In this document: piece by piece, positions 34,002 to 42,850 of the stretch
Layout: the number at the start of each line of letters is the position of its first letter
How positions within the stretch are numbered: position 1 is the stretch's first letter
NCBI GenBank assembly: GCA_011032825.1
Contig: JAADJZ010000027.1
Coordinates: 186,001 to 250,000, forward strand
Length of the DNA: 64,000 nucleotides
Direction: 5' to 3'
DNA from: Massariosphaeria phaeospora
Lineage: Eukaryota; Ascomycota; Dothideomycetes; Pleosporales
Translations under genes and position numbers: made by a program
Notes under the pieces: model-generated
The model's input: the letters and a program-made list of their open reading frames with translations, nothing else
The model's database searches: none
What the model was told of the DNA's origin: nothing

Positions 34002-36475
34002 ATGGCCGACTCTTCCTCCTCCCCTCATCAGCCCTCCAAGGACGATCGCGCTGTAGCACAGCACCCTAAAGTGGTACAATTCCGGCGCGGCTCCCAAGAT
34101 CGTCCCCACTTGGACATCATCAACGAAAGTTCACCTCTGATACGGCCGCGGCCTTTAGATGAGGTCGACACACTGCGGAAGGGAGATTCGCCAGAGGAGG
34201 CTGATGACTGGGACGACCTCGACCAAGAGACCAAGAGTACTTGGTTCCTGTTCCTGCTGACCCTCGGTGGACTCGGCCTGCAGATCGGCTGGTCTGTGGA
34301 GACGTCTCATGGATCGGTGAGTTTTGTTTCTATTGTTTTCAGCTGCGTACGAGAGCATCGGCTATCTTGCTAGAACTTTTCTGAGATGAAAGTGCAAGAA
34401 CCAGTCACACGAACAGTTGTCTTTTTTAGGTCGCAAATGTGCCTGGAAAGTAAAGCTAAAGACTAGCTTCGTTTGCTCCATGATTTGGTACTCCATGTCT
34501 GGGTATTAACGCCCGTACTGTCTTTGCGACTCTCGTCGTGTGCGTCAATGCCTCATTACGAACATCAAACCAACCCAATCCCGTGCTAACTATAGAACCT
34601 CTAGCCTTATCTCCTGTCTCTCGGCCTCAGCAAGTCACTTCTTGCGCTTGTGTGGATCGCTGGTCCGCTTTCTGGAGCGCTCGTGCAGCCGTATGTCGGA
34701 CTCAAGAGTGATAATTGTCGCATCAGCTGGGGCAAGAGACGACCTTTCATACTCAGCGGAGCAGCTGCTACTATTGCATCCCTCATGTTGCTGTCATGGG
34801 CAAAAGAAATCATCGGCGGTTTCTCTGGTATCTTCGGCGCGGATAAAGAGTCCGAAGGCGTCCGAGTTTCGACCATGTTGTTTGCCGTCTTGATGGTATA
34901 CGTGCTCGATTTTGCCATCAACGTCAGTAAGTAACACAGATTTTTATTTATGGGCTTCGCTCACACCTGGCAGTCCAAGCTGGCATTCGAGCCTATATCG
35001 TTGACGTTGCACCTACGCACCAGCAAGAAGCAGCCAACGCATGGATGATAAGATCCTCCGGAATTGGCAACATCGCTGGTTATCTAGCAGGTTATGTTAA
35101 TCTGCCGAAGTACATACCTTGGCTTGGTGATACCCAGTTCAAGGTTCTTTGCGCCATTGCATCAATCGTCATGGCCCTTACCGTGTGTACCAGCTGCAGT
35201 GCGGTCAAAGAACGAGACCCTAGCTTCGACGGTATTCCCGAGTATGAGGACGGCCTCGTGGCCTTCTTCAAGTCTCTCGCCCGCTCGGTTCGAAAGCTTC
35301 CCCTCCAGATCAAACGAGTATGCCAAGTCCAATTCTTTGCTTGGATAGGCTGGTTCCCCTTTTTGTTCTACATTACCACATACATCGGCGAGATATACAC
35401 GGAGCCTTTGTTCCAAGAAAACCCGAACAGGTCCCCCGAAGAGGTCGATGCGATTTGGGAAGACGCCACTAGGGTAGGGACAAGAGCATTGTTGATATTT
35501 GCGGTCACAACATTCATAGCGTCCGTGATTCTTCCATTTATCATCCCACCCACCTACACTCCTCCAGAGGACGACGAAGCTACAACGCCATTAACACCAA
35601 CTACACCGCGGTCAATGGCTAACTCGGGTTACTTTGCCGCCATACCCAGGACCCCTAGGGGCGCCAGGACTCCAACAACACCCTTAATGGCCAATTCGGG
35701 CTATTTTGCCGCCATTCCTCCTCGGACTCCCAGGGGCGCTATGACCCCTAGGGGCGCTATGACTCCAACGACACCACGGACACCACGATCTATGGCTAAT
35801 TCAGGGTACTTCGCCGCCATTCCTATGCCAACTAATACACCCCGTGCAACGAACCGCTCGGATTACTTCTCCCTCAAAGACACGAAGAAAGATAAGAAGG
35901 AGACGTTATCAGAACGCTTCAACAGGTACGGCGAAGCCCTTCAGATCAAGAGTCTCACTCTGCGTCGCTCGTGGATGATTTCGCACCTTATGTTCGCTAC
36001 ACTTATGGCACTCACGTTCGTCGTTCGCACAACTTGGATGGCAACGATACTGGTCGCTCTCATTGGTATACCCTGGGCTCTAACAAATTGGGCTCCCTTT
36101 GCCCTCATCTCATCCGAGATTTCCAAGCGTGAAGCAATTCGGCACGGCCTTATCAAACCACATGATAGAGAGTCTGAGCTCATCGCAGCAGGCGAAGATG
36201 AAGGTGATGGCGAGGCAGACCAGGCCGGTGTGGTTTTAGGAATTCACAATATGGCCATTGCAGCACCCCAGGTCATTGCCACACTTGTCAGCTCAGTTAT
36301 CTTTAGGATGTTGCAAAAACCGAGGGGCCAGCCAGGAGACAACAGTGTGGCCTGGGTACTTCGATTCGGCGGTTGCTGTGCACTCGTCGCGGCTTACTTG
36401 ACGCTTAGAGTGGTTGAAGAGAAGGAGGAGGAGGAGGAAGAGGATGAGGATGCCTCCCCCGTTGAGGTGCGATAG
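34002..36475 (+). CDS. sut1: General alpha-glucoside/sucrose:H+ symporter, Sut1-type
   Basis: A GPH-family plasma-membrane symporter similar to S. pombe Sut1, which takes up maltose and sucrose, and to plant SUTs. Exons 34002-34316, 34605-34926 and 34974-36475 give 712 residues. Motifs are LGLQIGWSVETSHGSPYL in helix 1, LVWIAGPLSGALVQPYVG, SWGKRRPFI between helices 2 and 3, AGIRAYIVDVAP and GNIAGYLAGYVNLP. Later, NWAPFALISSEIS and GIHNMAIAAPQVIATLVSS mark the C-terminal half. The first intron is 288 nt, long for this window. The central cytoplasmic loop is expanded by a Pro/Thr-rich repeat block (35590-35880). The tail ends in an acidic run of Glu. Confidence 0.92.
35590..35880 (+). repeat. 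Coding repeat, three MANSGYFAAIP units
   Basis: Within SUT1, the 11-residue unit MANSGYFAAIP occurs three times, starting at 35615, 35687 and 35792, separated by TPRGA(M/R)TP-type spacers. A degenerate fourth unit (NRSDYFSL) follows. The DNA copies differ at many third positions, so the repeat is not a fresh duplication. Confidence 0.9.
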
Positions 36476-36797
36476 GCGTCTAAAAGTCGAGACCAAGGCC
36501 CTATGGCAAGACACGGCGATATGGTATACACACGTGTGAAACCTCGTTCAAATTCTGCGCTTGGAGTTTTTCGGAAGGTATGGGTGCATACACGATTCTC
36601 CCATAAGCAAGCCTGGCGTACCAGGATGCACGCAATGGGAGTTCCCCGGTCCGGCTTAAAGTATATAAGATGCGACCTGGCGAGTATGAGTTATTAGAAT
36701 CAATCACTCTAGACGATCCTTCATAGTGTTGAGAGGTGCACACAGTGCTTTAATGGGTGGGTATTATGGGTTGTGTGCTTTTGTTACCAACAAGATG
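36476..36797. other. Convergent intergenic region
   Basis: About 320 bases between convergent SUT1 and FAF1. TATATAA near 36661 is AT-rich 3' sequence here rather than a promoter, as no gene starts nearby. Confidence 0.5.
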
Positions 36798-37706
36798 TTA
36801 CCTTCTCTTCCCTCCTCGACTGTTTCCCTTGCCTCCGCGACCCCCACTACCTCCAATAATGCCCGCCACATCCCTCCGACTCAACTTCAACATGCCACCG
36901 CTAAATTTGCCCACCGCGGGTCCCCCCACACCTCTCTCCCTCCTCTTAGCCACACCACTCTGCTTCGCCCTTGTTTCCTTCTCCAGCACCACGCCATTTT
37001 CCCGCGCCTCTGTGCGCCGCCGCTCCTCGGCCGTCTTAGTCTTCTGTGCCATGTGCTTGCGTTGCGCCATGGGCATGTTTTTCTGCGTGAAGATGCTGGT
37101 TTTGGCGCCGAGCGTTTGGAGGTGCAGGTCTGTGGATTTGTGGCGGAGGGCGCCGGGGAGGGAGAGCGCTGACGAGGATGTGCTAGTGGCGGACGAAGAA
37201 GATGCAAGGAGTCGAGAGTCTCGGAGAAGTTTCTGCAGTGCGAGGTCGTTTTTCAGGTGGGAGGCTTCAGCAGGGTCGAAGGGCTCGTCTGCGGGTTTGT
37301 GGGTGGTGGTTGATGTCACGGTAGTACGGGTCGTGGGCGGTTTGGCGGACATGAAGGCCCGTTTGTCGGCTTTCGATGTTCTGCTGTCTGTAGACCGAGT
37401 AGTGCTTGCGTAGTCGACTACCTGAACACGGGGCTCGTCTTCGCCTTCGTCGTCGGAGCTTATGCCTGACCAGTCTGACTCAGACGCTTCTTTAGACTCG
37501 TCTAGTTCTGGTTCTTGGTGTCTGGCTTTCTTTGGCTCTTCCGGGGCCAGTGGGGCGAATTTGGCCTCGAAGGCGCGGCGGAAGATGGCTTGGAGGTCTG
37601 GTTCTTCATCGTCCGAATGCGAAGACTGATCGGGGGATGGTGCGACGGAGGGTTCGGTCGGGCGCTCGCGGGTTACGCGCTTGCGTTTTCCGAGGTTGGA
37701 GGCCAT
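36798..37706 (-). CDS. FAF1: 40S assembly factor Faf1 (C1orf131/DUF4602 family)
   Basis: Faf1 is a nucleolar factor of the small-subunit processome, needed for early 18S rRNA cleavages together with Krr1. A single exon gives 302 residues from the ATG at 37706 (MASNLGKRKRV). An upstream in-frame extension to 37772 is not conserved-looking. The N-terminal half is acidic and disordered with an SDDEGEDE stretch. The conserved C-terminal block is basic: LGAKTSIFTQKNMPMAQRKH, then EERRRTEARENGVVLEK, VGKFSGGMLKLSRRDVAGI and a glycine/arginine tail GGRGGKGNSRGGKRR. It diverges from HIS6, 202 bases away, an arrangement that would suit a shared growth-regulated promoter. Confidence 0.88.
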   Translation of the reverse strand: MASNLGKRKRVTRERPTEPSVAPSPDQSSHSDDEEPDLQAIFRRAFEAKFAPLAPEEPKKARHQEPELDESKEASESDWSGISSDDEGEDEPRVQVVDYASTTRSTDSRTSKADKRAFMSAKPPTTRTTVTSTTTHKPADEPFDPAEASHLKNDLALQKLLRDSRLLASSSSATSTSSSALSLPGALRHKSTDLHLQTLGAKTSIFTQKNMPMAQRKHMAQKTKTAEERRRTEARENGVVLEKETRAKQSGVAKRRERGVGGPAVGKFSGGMLKLSRRDVAGIIGGSGGRGGKGNSRGGKRR

Positions 37707-37908
37707 TGTCGGTATGTCGCCGGCGGGGAGGTTGTGAGTGCGTCGTCGTCCACTGGTGCAAAATAATCTCAATTAGTTACCACCGCCAAGACTTATGTGC
37801 ACGACCTGCAAGGGTTCACGGTTCACCCCGCCCCCACTCGCTCTTGAAGCTCGACAGCTTAGTCTCACCATCAACTTTCTTTCTTAAACGTTTGATCAAT
37901 CCGTTGCG

Positions 37909-38905
37909 ATGACACGGTTCCGCCCTTGTATAGACCTTCATGCCGGCTCTGTAAAGCAGATCGTCGGCGGCACCCTCTCCACCACGGCAGCCGACACCCT
38001 CAAAACCAACTTCACATCATCGCACCCGGCCGCATACTACGCCGAACTGTACAAGAAGCATGGTCTTGCAGGCGCGCATGTTATAATGCTTGGCCCGGGT
38101 AACGACGAAGCGGCGCGGGAAGCATTGTCCGCGTGGAGGGGGGGCATGCAGGTCGGCGGTGGCATAACGGAGAAGAATGCTGCCGAATGGATTCAGAGGG
38201 GTGCTGAGAAAGTGAGTGGACCAAGATACGCACAACAAGAAGCGACTCTCGGCATATGCCGCTAAAACATGACCTGCGAGTAGACTTGCTAATCCAAAGT
38301 CGCAGTAGATAATAATAACGTCTTACCTCTTTCCCTCGTCCACCTTCTCCCCTGACCATCTGAACGCCGTGCTCGCCGCCCTCGGCAACGACAAGTCCAA
38401 ACTCGTCATCGATCTCTCGTGCCGTAGGAAGGACGATAAGTGGTTTGTAGCGACTAACAAATGGCAAACTATTACCGACTTTGAACTAAACCAAGGTAAA
38501 TCAAGCCTCCTTCTGCCCTCCTAAACACCACTTCTTCGTTTCCAGTTGAACTGTGTCTTCTTAAGAGTTCGATCAGTACAACTATGTGCAAAGCTAACCC
38601 GTATTGCTTTTGAATTAGCCTCAATATCCCTACTCGAACCGAACTGCTCCGAGTTCCTGATTCACGCCGCCGACGTCGAAGGTCTCCAACGCGGCATCGA
38701 CCACGAACTGGTGTCCAAGCTGGGCGAATGGTGTCGCATTCCGGTGACATATGCTGGTGGTGGACGCAGCATCGACGATCTGGAATTAGTGAAAAGATTG
38801 AGCGGCGGAAAGGTCAACTTGACTATTGGGAGCGCACTGGACATCTTCGGGGGCGAGGGTGTGAGGTTCGAGGATTGTGTGGCGTGGAATAAAGAGCAGG
38901 AGTAG
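37909..38905 (+). CDS. HIS6: ProFAR isomerase (histidine biosynthesis)
   Basis: His6 is 1-(5-phosphoribosyl)-5-[(5-phosphoribosylamino)methylideneamino]imidazole-4-carboxamide isomerase, the fourth step of histidine synthesis; it is a cytosolic TIM barrel. Exons 37909-38211, 38309-38495 and 38619-38905 give 258 residues. [21 protein letters not shown] has the catalytic Asp in [20 protein letters not shown] and GGMQVGGGI follow. [11 protein letters not shown] carries the second Asp. [23 protein letters not shown] and [12 protein letters not shown] complete the phosphate-binding loops. The second exon uses the TAG at 38306-38308 rather than the CAG three bases earlier, because the latter would put a stop in frame. 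Confidence 0.95.
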
Positions 38906-39176
38906 AAGAAGATATGAATGTTTACTAAACTTTGTTCATGATCCCTCCCTTCTGCTCTTTCTCTCGGCGTTCCCAGTCATCTGGACGATAGGCCGTTTCC
39001 GTGAATCCATACAACCGGAAGCTACCGTACTAAAATGCGGCTTAAGGTTCCTTCCAAATCCAGATTCCACAGGCAAGAGCATCCGCGTCAATCAAGCACT
39101 TCAAAAGGACGCTCTGTGCTGCTGTTCCCCGACTCATCAACATTGAGTCCATTCATTGACATCCGCATCACCAACC

Positions 39177-40133
39177 ATGCATTCCATCACTACCAAAGCT
39201 TTTACTCTCACACTCCCCCTTCTCTCCTATCTCCTACCCTCCGCTCTCGCCCAAGCTCCACCCCGAACCGGATGGTTCCCCGAGCAGATTCCCGGCTGCC
39301 AATACCCGTCTCTCACCGTCGAAACCTACGTCTACTTCGCCGCGCCCTCCTACGACCCGGCTTACACCTTCTCGATTAAAACGCCCTGGATCAACTACTA
39401 CGCCAAGGTGCTCCGCACCACGCTACCTGCGTATGGCTTCAAACTCGTGGATGAGCCGGCGATCCGCCAAGACAAGATATGCAACTGGACGGTATCGGAG
39501 AGAGTGTACGTGGGCATGGTCCACTATGCAGACATCAGCTACAAGTACAACACGGACTATCAGCCCATCGCTCTCAACCAAACCCCCAGCCACAGCTTCA
39601 CCCAGCAGCAGCAGCAGCAGCTCCTTCCTGTTGCTCTCAACCAAACACGCAGTCACAGCTTCACCAGACAGCAGCAGCAACAGCAGAGGCTCCCTCCCAA
39701 CCTACCCACCAAGCTCGCCGCCACGGCTCCCACCCGACCCCACAAGGAAACCCTCCTCAAAATCCGCGCCGCAGTCGTGTCGCACGCCCCTACACGCGAC
39801 GTCATCATCTTCGTCGTCGAGATCACGGCCCCCGTGCTCGCCGTGCTATGCATCATCGTGTGCCTATACTGTTTCGTTCGCTGGTGCAGCACTACTTCTG
39901 ACGACGACACCGACGAAGACGGCATCGAGCTCAAGGACATTGAACGCGGGTCTGTGAAGGCGGATAGCGCCGTCGACTTGGCGTTGTCTGGTCCGTTCGA
40001 CGATGAGATGAGAGTGCCCGAGGAGGTCAAGGCCAGGGAGGGGGAGAGGGCATATCGTGGGGACACGGCGCGTTTAAGTGGGAGTAGTGTGTATGGGTCT
40101 GAGACGCTGCCGCGGTATACGCGCTTCGTGTGA
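39177..40133 (+). CDS. Orphan single-pass membrane protein, Q-rich repeats
   Basis: A single exon gives 318 residues. The first 26 (MHSITTKAFTLTLPLLSYLL and on to AQA) are a signal peptide. A lumenal or extracellular domain of about 115 residues follows, with two cysteines (PGCQYPS, KICNWTV), potential N-glycosylation sites and many Tyr/Trp. Next is a Gln-rich stretch made of a duplicated 63-base unit. One transmembrane helix (FVVEITAPVLAVLCIIVCLY) leads to an acidic cytoplasmic tail with DDDTDEDGIELKD. I recognise no family. The layout, a small folded ectodomain, flexible stalk, one helix and a charged tail, resembles cell-surface sensors or adhesins, but no function should be assigned. It is 271 bases downstream of HIS6 on the same strand. 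Confidence 0.75.
   Translation: MHSITTKAFTLTLPLLSYLLPSALAQAPPRTGWFPEQIPGCQYPSLTVETYVYFAAPSYDPAYTFSIKTPWINYYAKVLRTTLPAYGFKLVDEPAIRQDKICNWTVSERVYVGMVHYADISYKYNTDYQPIALNQTPSHSFTQQQQQQLLPVALNQTRSHSFTRQQQQQQRLPPNLPTKLAATAPTRPHKETLLKIRAAVVSHAPTRDVIIFVVEITAPVLAVLCIIVCLYCFVRWCSTTSDDDTDEDGIELKDIERGSVKADSAVDLALSGPFDDEMRVPEEVKAREGERAYRGDTARLSGSSVYGSETLPRYTRFV
39570..39695 (+). repeat. 63-bp tandem duplication in coding sequence
   Basis: Two adjacent 63-base copies (39570-39632 and 39633-39695), each encoding ALNQT(P/R)SHSFT followed by a glutamine run. The copies differ at several positions. Each also adds an Asn-Gln-Thr glycosylation sequon. Confidence 0.85.
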
Positions 40134-40389
40134 GTGTGAGTGGGGTTGGGATACGTGGGGCAGAGTTGGTGTCGAGGCGGGACGAGAGGAGTATGTGTCT
40201 TTCGCGTCTTAGTGGGTCTATGGACACGGCTGCGATGAAAAGCGGTGGGAGGCGTTTATTGGTTTGGCTGATAGTCCTGTTTCTGTTTCTGTTTCTATTC
40301 TTTCGGCAATCCAATCCAGCTGTTATTGTTCTCCGTTGAAAAACCTCTTGTTCGGCTTTGTGCGTCTTTAGTAGTTCGCCCTCAACAGT

Positions 40390-40475
40390 GACATACAACA
40401 TCAGTGGTATAGGACCATGTGCGAAGTTAAGCATAGTGCAGTAAGAAGGTACCCAGTAATGATCAACAGTATGCG
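40390..40475 (+). pseudogene. 5S rRNA-like fragment, internally shortened
   Basis: The segment opens ACATACAACA, contains GTGCGAAGTTAAGCA (like the 5S internal promoter region) and closes with CAGTATGCG. CATAC and GTATG can pair as in 5S helix I. At 86 bases it is about 33 short of a 5S gene. Fungal 5S genes and relics are dispersed, so a decayed copy is plausible, but the match was judged by eye. Confidence 0.3.
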
Positions 40476-40877
40476 CGACGGAGGAAGAACAAAAACCCTT
40501 CATCTCTAATAAAAATCAGCTACGTTTCGGCATACCCCGTTTTCTCTCTCGCAGCAAGTACGGGTGAGAAAGTTACTCCAAGTGTCACTCTCTTGGCCAA
40601 GATGCTGGTTGTCTAGTGGACTAGCACGCATTTCAAGCTGTCAACCATACATCTGGCACACACGACGATTCGAGCCTGGTCTGGCGTTAAGGGGAAAGTC
40701 TAGAAATATGATTCGTCGCATGGCAAATATACTTGCCAAAAGCTATGAAAAACGTAAAACATCAAACCATTGCCTCCTTTGATTTAAAGAAGGCCCAGCC
40801 CAATTCATTACCCCAAAGAGGCGTCAGAAACATCTGACCATGATTCGCAGGGAAAACGCCCCTTTCCTGTCATTGCC

Positions 40878-40904
40878 GTTGTTGTTGTTGTTGTTGTTGT
40901 TGTT
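40878..40904 (+). repeat. (GTT)9 microsatellite
   Basis: Nine perfect GTT units (AAC on the other strand) lie about 175 bases beyond the YOP1 stop codon, probably in or just past its 3' untranslated region. Confidence 0.92.
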
Positions 40905-41079
40905 ATTGTCCGTATCGCATATGGGACCAAGCGCTCGTGATCTATCTTCAAGATGACGTGACCAAGCCGCGACAGCCGCCCATGTCGCATCGTCCTTGGG
41001 GGTTGCTTCTGGCTTAGCAAGGAGCATCCCCGAGGCCGATGCTTGCGGCTGTCAGAATCTTCTCGTTGATGTTGACCAA

Positions 41080-41975
41080 TTACTGGGACTTGCCAGCCGA
41101 ATCGGCTTGAGCTCGGAGGTTAGCGGCGGTAGAGCCCGACTCGGAGAAGTAGCGCGAGAAGACTGGCTGGAGGAATGATCGGAAGATGATTTGGGCGCCG
41201 CTGCATACTATAAGCATTTTCCAAGTCTGAAAGAGCAAGCTATACGACGTACGCAGTCTGGGGAAGAGCCATCCAGAGGATGAGGACGAACTTGAATGTG
41301 TAGTAGAAGGGGAACCAGTAAACGGCGTTGACCGCGCTCTCGAAAACACTGGTAGGGTTAGTACAAGCAGCAGCGCCGAGAACAGAGTTGGACTTACGTC
41401 AAGAACGAGTAGACGACCCAGTACTAGCATGCTATGTCAGCCAAGAATATGCAGTGTGATGGCGTACGGAAATGAACGTGGTGTCAAAAATTCAGGAAGG
41501 ATCGGAACATACCGTCAGCCACTGTGGCGAGATTAGCATAGTTCGGAGACAAAAAACGGCACAGGAAGCCGCGGATTACATACCTGAGTGTCATCGACCT
41601 TGCTCGAGCTGAAGAGCGCCGATAAAGAATAGTATCCGGGAATGACAAAGCCGGCAGTGTTGACAAGAAAGGCGCCGGCAATGTTGAAGAAGACGAGGAA
41701 GAAGTAGAGGCCTCCAAGACCCAGGATGGCGTAGACCTTGGGCACCGACGTCTGCTTCTCGAAGTTGTTCAGGGCGGGGTATCTCGACAGCTAAAGAACA
41801 CGTAATGGTCAGTACAGGGTCTATCGCGAGCCGCGTCATGGTAGAAAGATGCGATGGCTTTGAGAGCCAGGCGACGCTGGCAGCAGACCAGGCCGGGCAT
41901 GTACACAGAGGCAGGGTCGCTTACCTCTTTGTCGAGCTGCGACAGATGTGCCTGGGCCTTATCTTGCATAGACAT
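41080..41975 (-). CDS. YOP1: ER membrane-shaping protein Yop1 (DP1/TB2/HVA22 family)
   Basis: Yop1 inserts hairpins into the ER membrane and, with reticulons, shapes tubules. Six exons give 169 residues: 41975-41925, 41790-41584, 41521-41513, 41423-41398, 41348-41253, 41200-41080. The third exon is only 9 nt and encodes WLT, completing DDTQ-WLT-YWVVYSF, which matches the family core; without it the conserved WLTYW motif is lost. Other signature parts are LGLGGLYFFLVFFNIAGAFL, GFVIPGYYSLSALFS, ESAVNAVYWFPFYYTFK and WMALPQTAGAQIIFRSFL. The tail after YFSE is short and polar, as in other fungi. It is divergent from the RFX gene. Confidence 0.94.
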
Positions 41976-42850
41976 GGTGGATGGGGTTGCGGAGTGGAAG
42001 CACGGGGTGGGAGTTAGGGAGAGAGGCGGCGGTGGTGGTGCGCGGTGGTGGTGCAAGGCGTAGAGTGGTGGTGGGCGACGGGCGTGGGAGTGGAGTGCGA
42101 GAGGAGGCAGAATGAAAGGGCAGCGATTGTGGGAGGAGCGTCATGGCTAGCTAAATACGTCAGTGGGGCCGGCCGCTTTCACGAGCCAAACAAACACCGC
42201 CGGCCCTGCTGCGGGTGTGGGTGTGCGCGCCTGCAGGCACCGCCGCCCACGACATGGCCACGGCAGCACACAGTGCACACAGTGCACACTCGCTGCGTGC
42301 TGCACCGCGCTGTGAGAGCGCTGCACAGTGTCGTTCCATGCTCTCTGAGATTGGAGGGTCAGGCTGGGCCATGGGGAGGTCGGATGGATGGGCCCGCACG
42401 TGACCGGCTCGCTTCGCCCGCTTGGCATGGCCCCGTTACTTGCGCAACTCGTCTGTTTATGCTGCAGCCTCTCCGTACACAACAAATACCCTTTGCACCA
42501 CCCCAACGGCCACCCCCCAGCCCGTTGCGCGATTGGGACCCGAGCATCTTTCACTCCGTATTTTATGCCCGCCGCCCGTACGCATCCCACTACGCAGCTC
42601 TTCGTCACCGCCGCCGCTTTGCCCCGAGTCAACAAAGCGACAACAACACCTCGAGCCTGGGTTGACTCGACGACCGTCCATTGCGCCCCAACCGGGACCA
42701 CACACAAGCCTGTCCGTTGCGACTCGGAATACCGCCCCCGGACAACGCTGCACTGCCCCTGTGCGCACTTGCAACCGCCCGTTACGTTCCGACGTCCTTT
42801 GTTTGGGTGGTAAACACAGGCCAGACCCGGCACCTGGGCCGCCCGCACAC
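41976..42850. promoter_or_regulatory. Divergent promoter between YOP1 and the RFX gene
   Basis: About 875 bases. It includes two perfect 9-base repeats of CACAGTGCA at 42269-42286 and long GC-driven frames on both strands that I do not accept as genes. The plus-strand frame from 42422 is in phase with the RFX protein, but the upstream part is unconserved-looking, so it is treated as leader. Confidence 0.5.

Larger units (their letters stand above)
40134..41079. other. Convergent intergenic region with degenerate Pol III-like sequence
   Basis: About 950 bases between convergent genes. It holds a 5S-like fragment (40390-40475), a weak tRNA-like stretch near 40590-40690 and a GTT microsatellite. 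No coding sequence is supported. Confidence 0.5.

Noticed and set aside
33277..34056. 259-codon plus-strand frame
   Set aside because: It overlaps the SUT1 start in a different frame and shows no domain; judged promoter or leader.
40590..40690. tRNA gene
   Set aside because: Box A- and B-like sequences exist, but acceptor and T stems do not pair; kept only as a possible relic.
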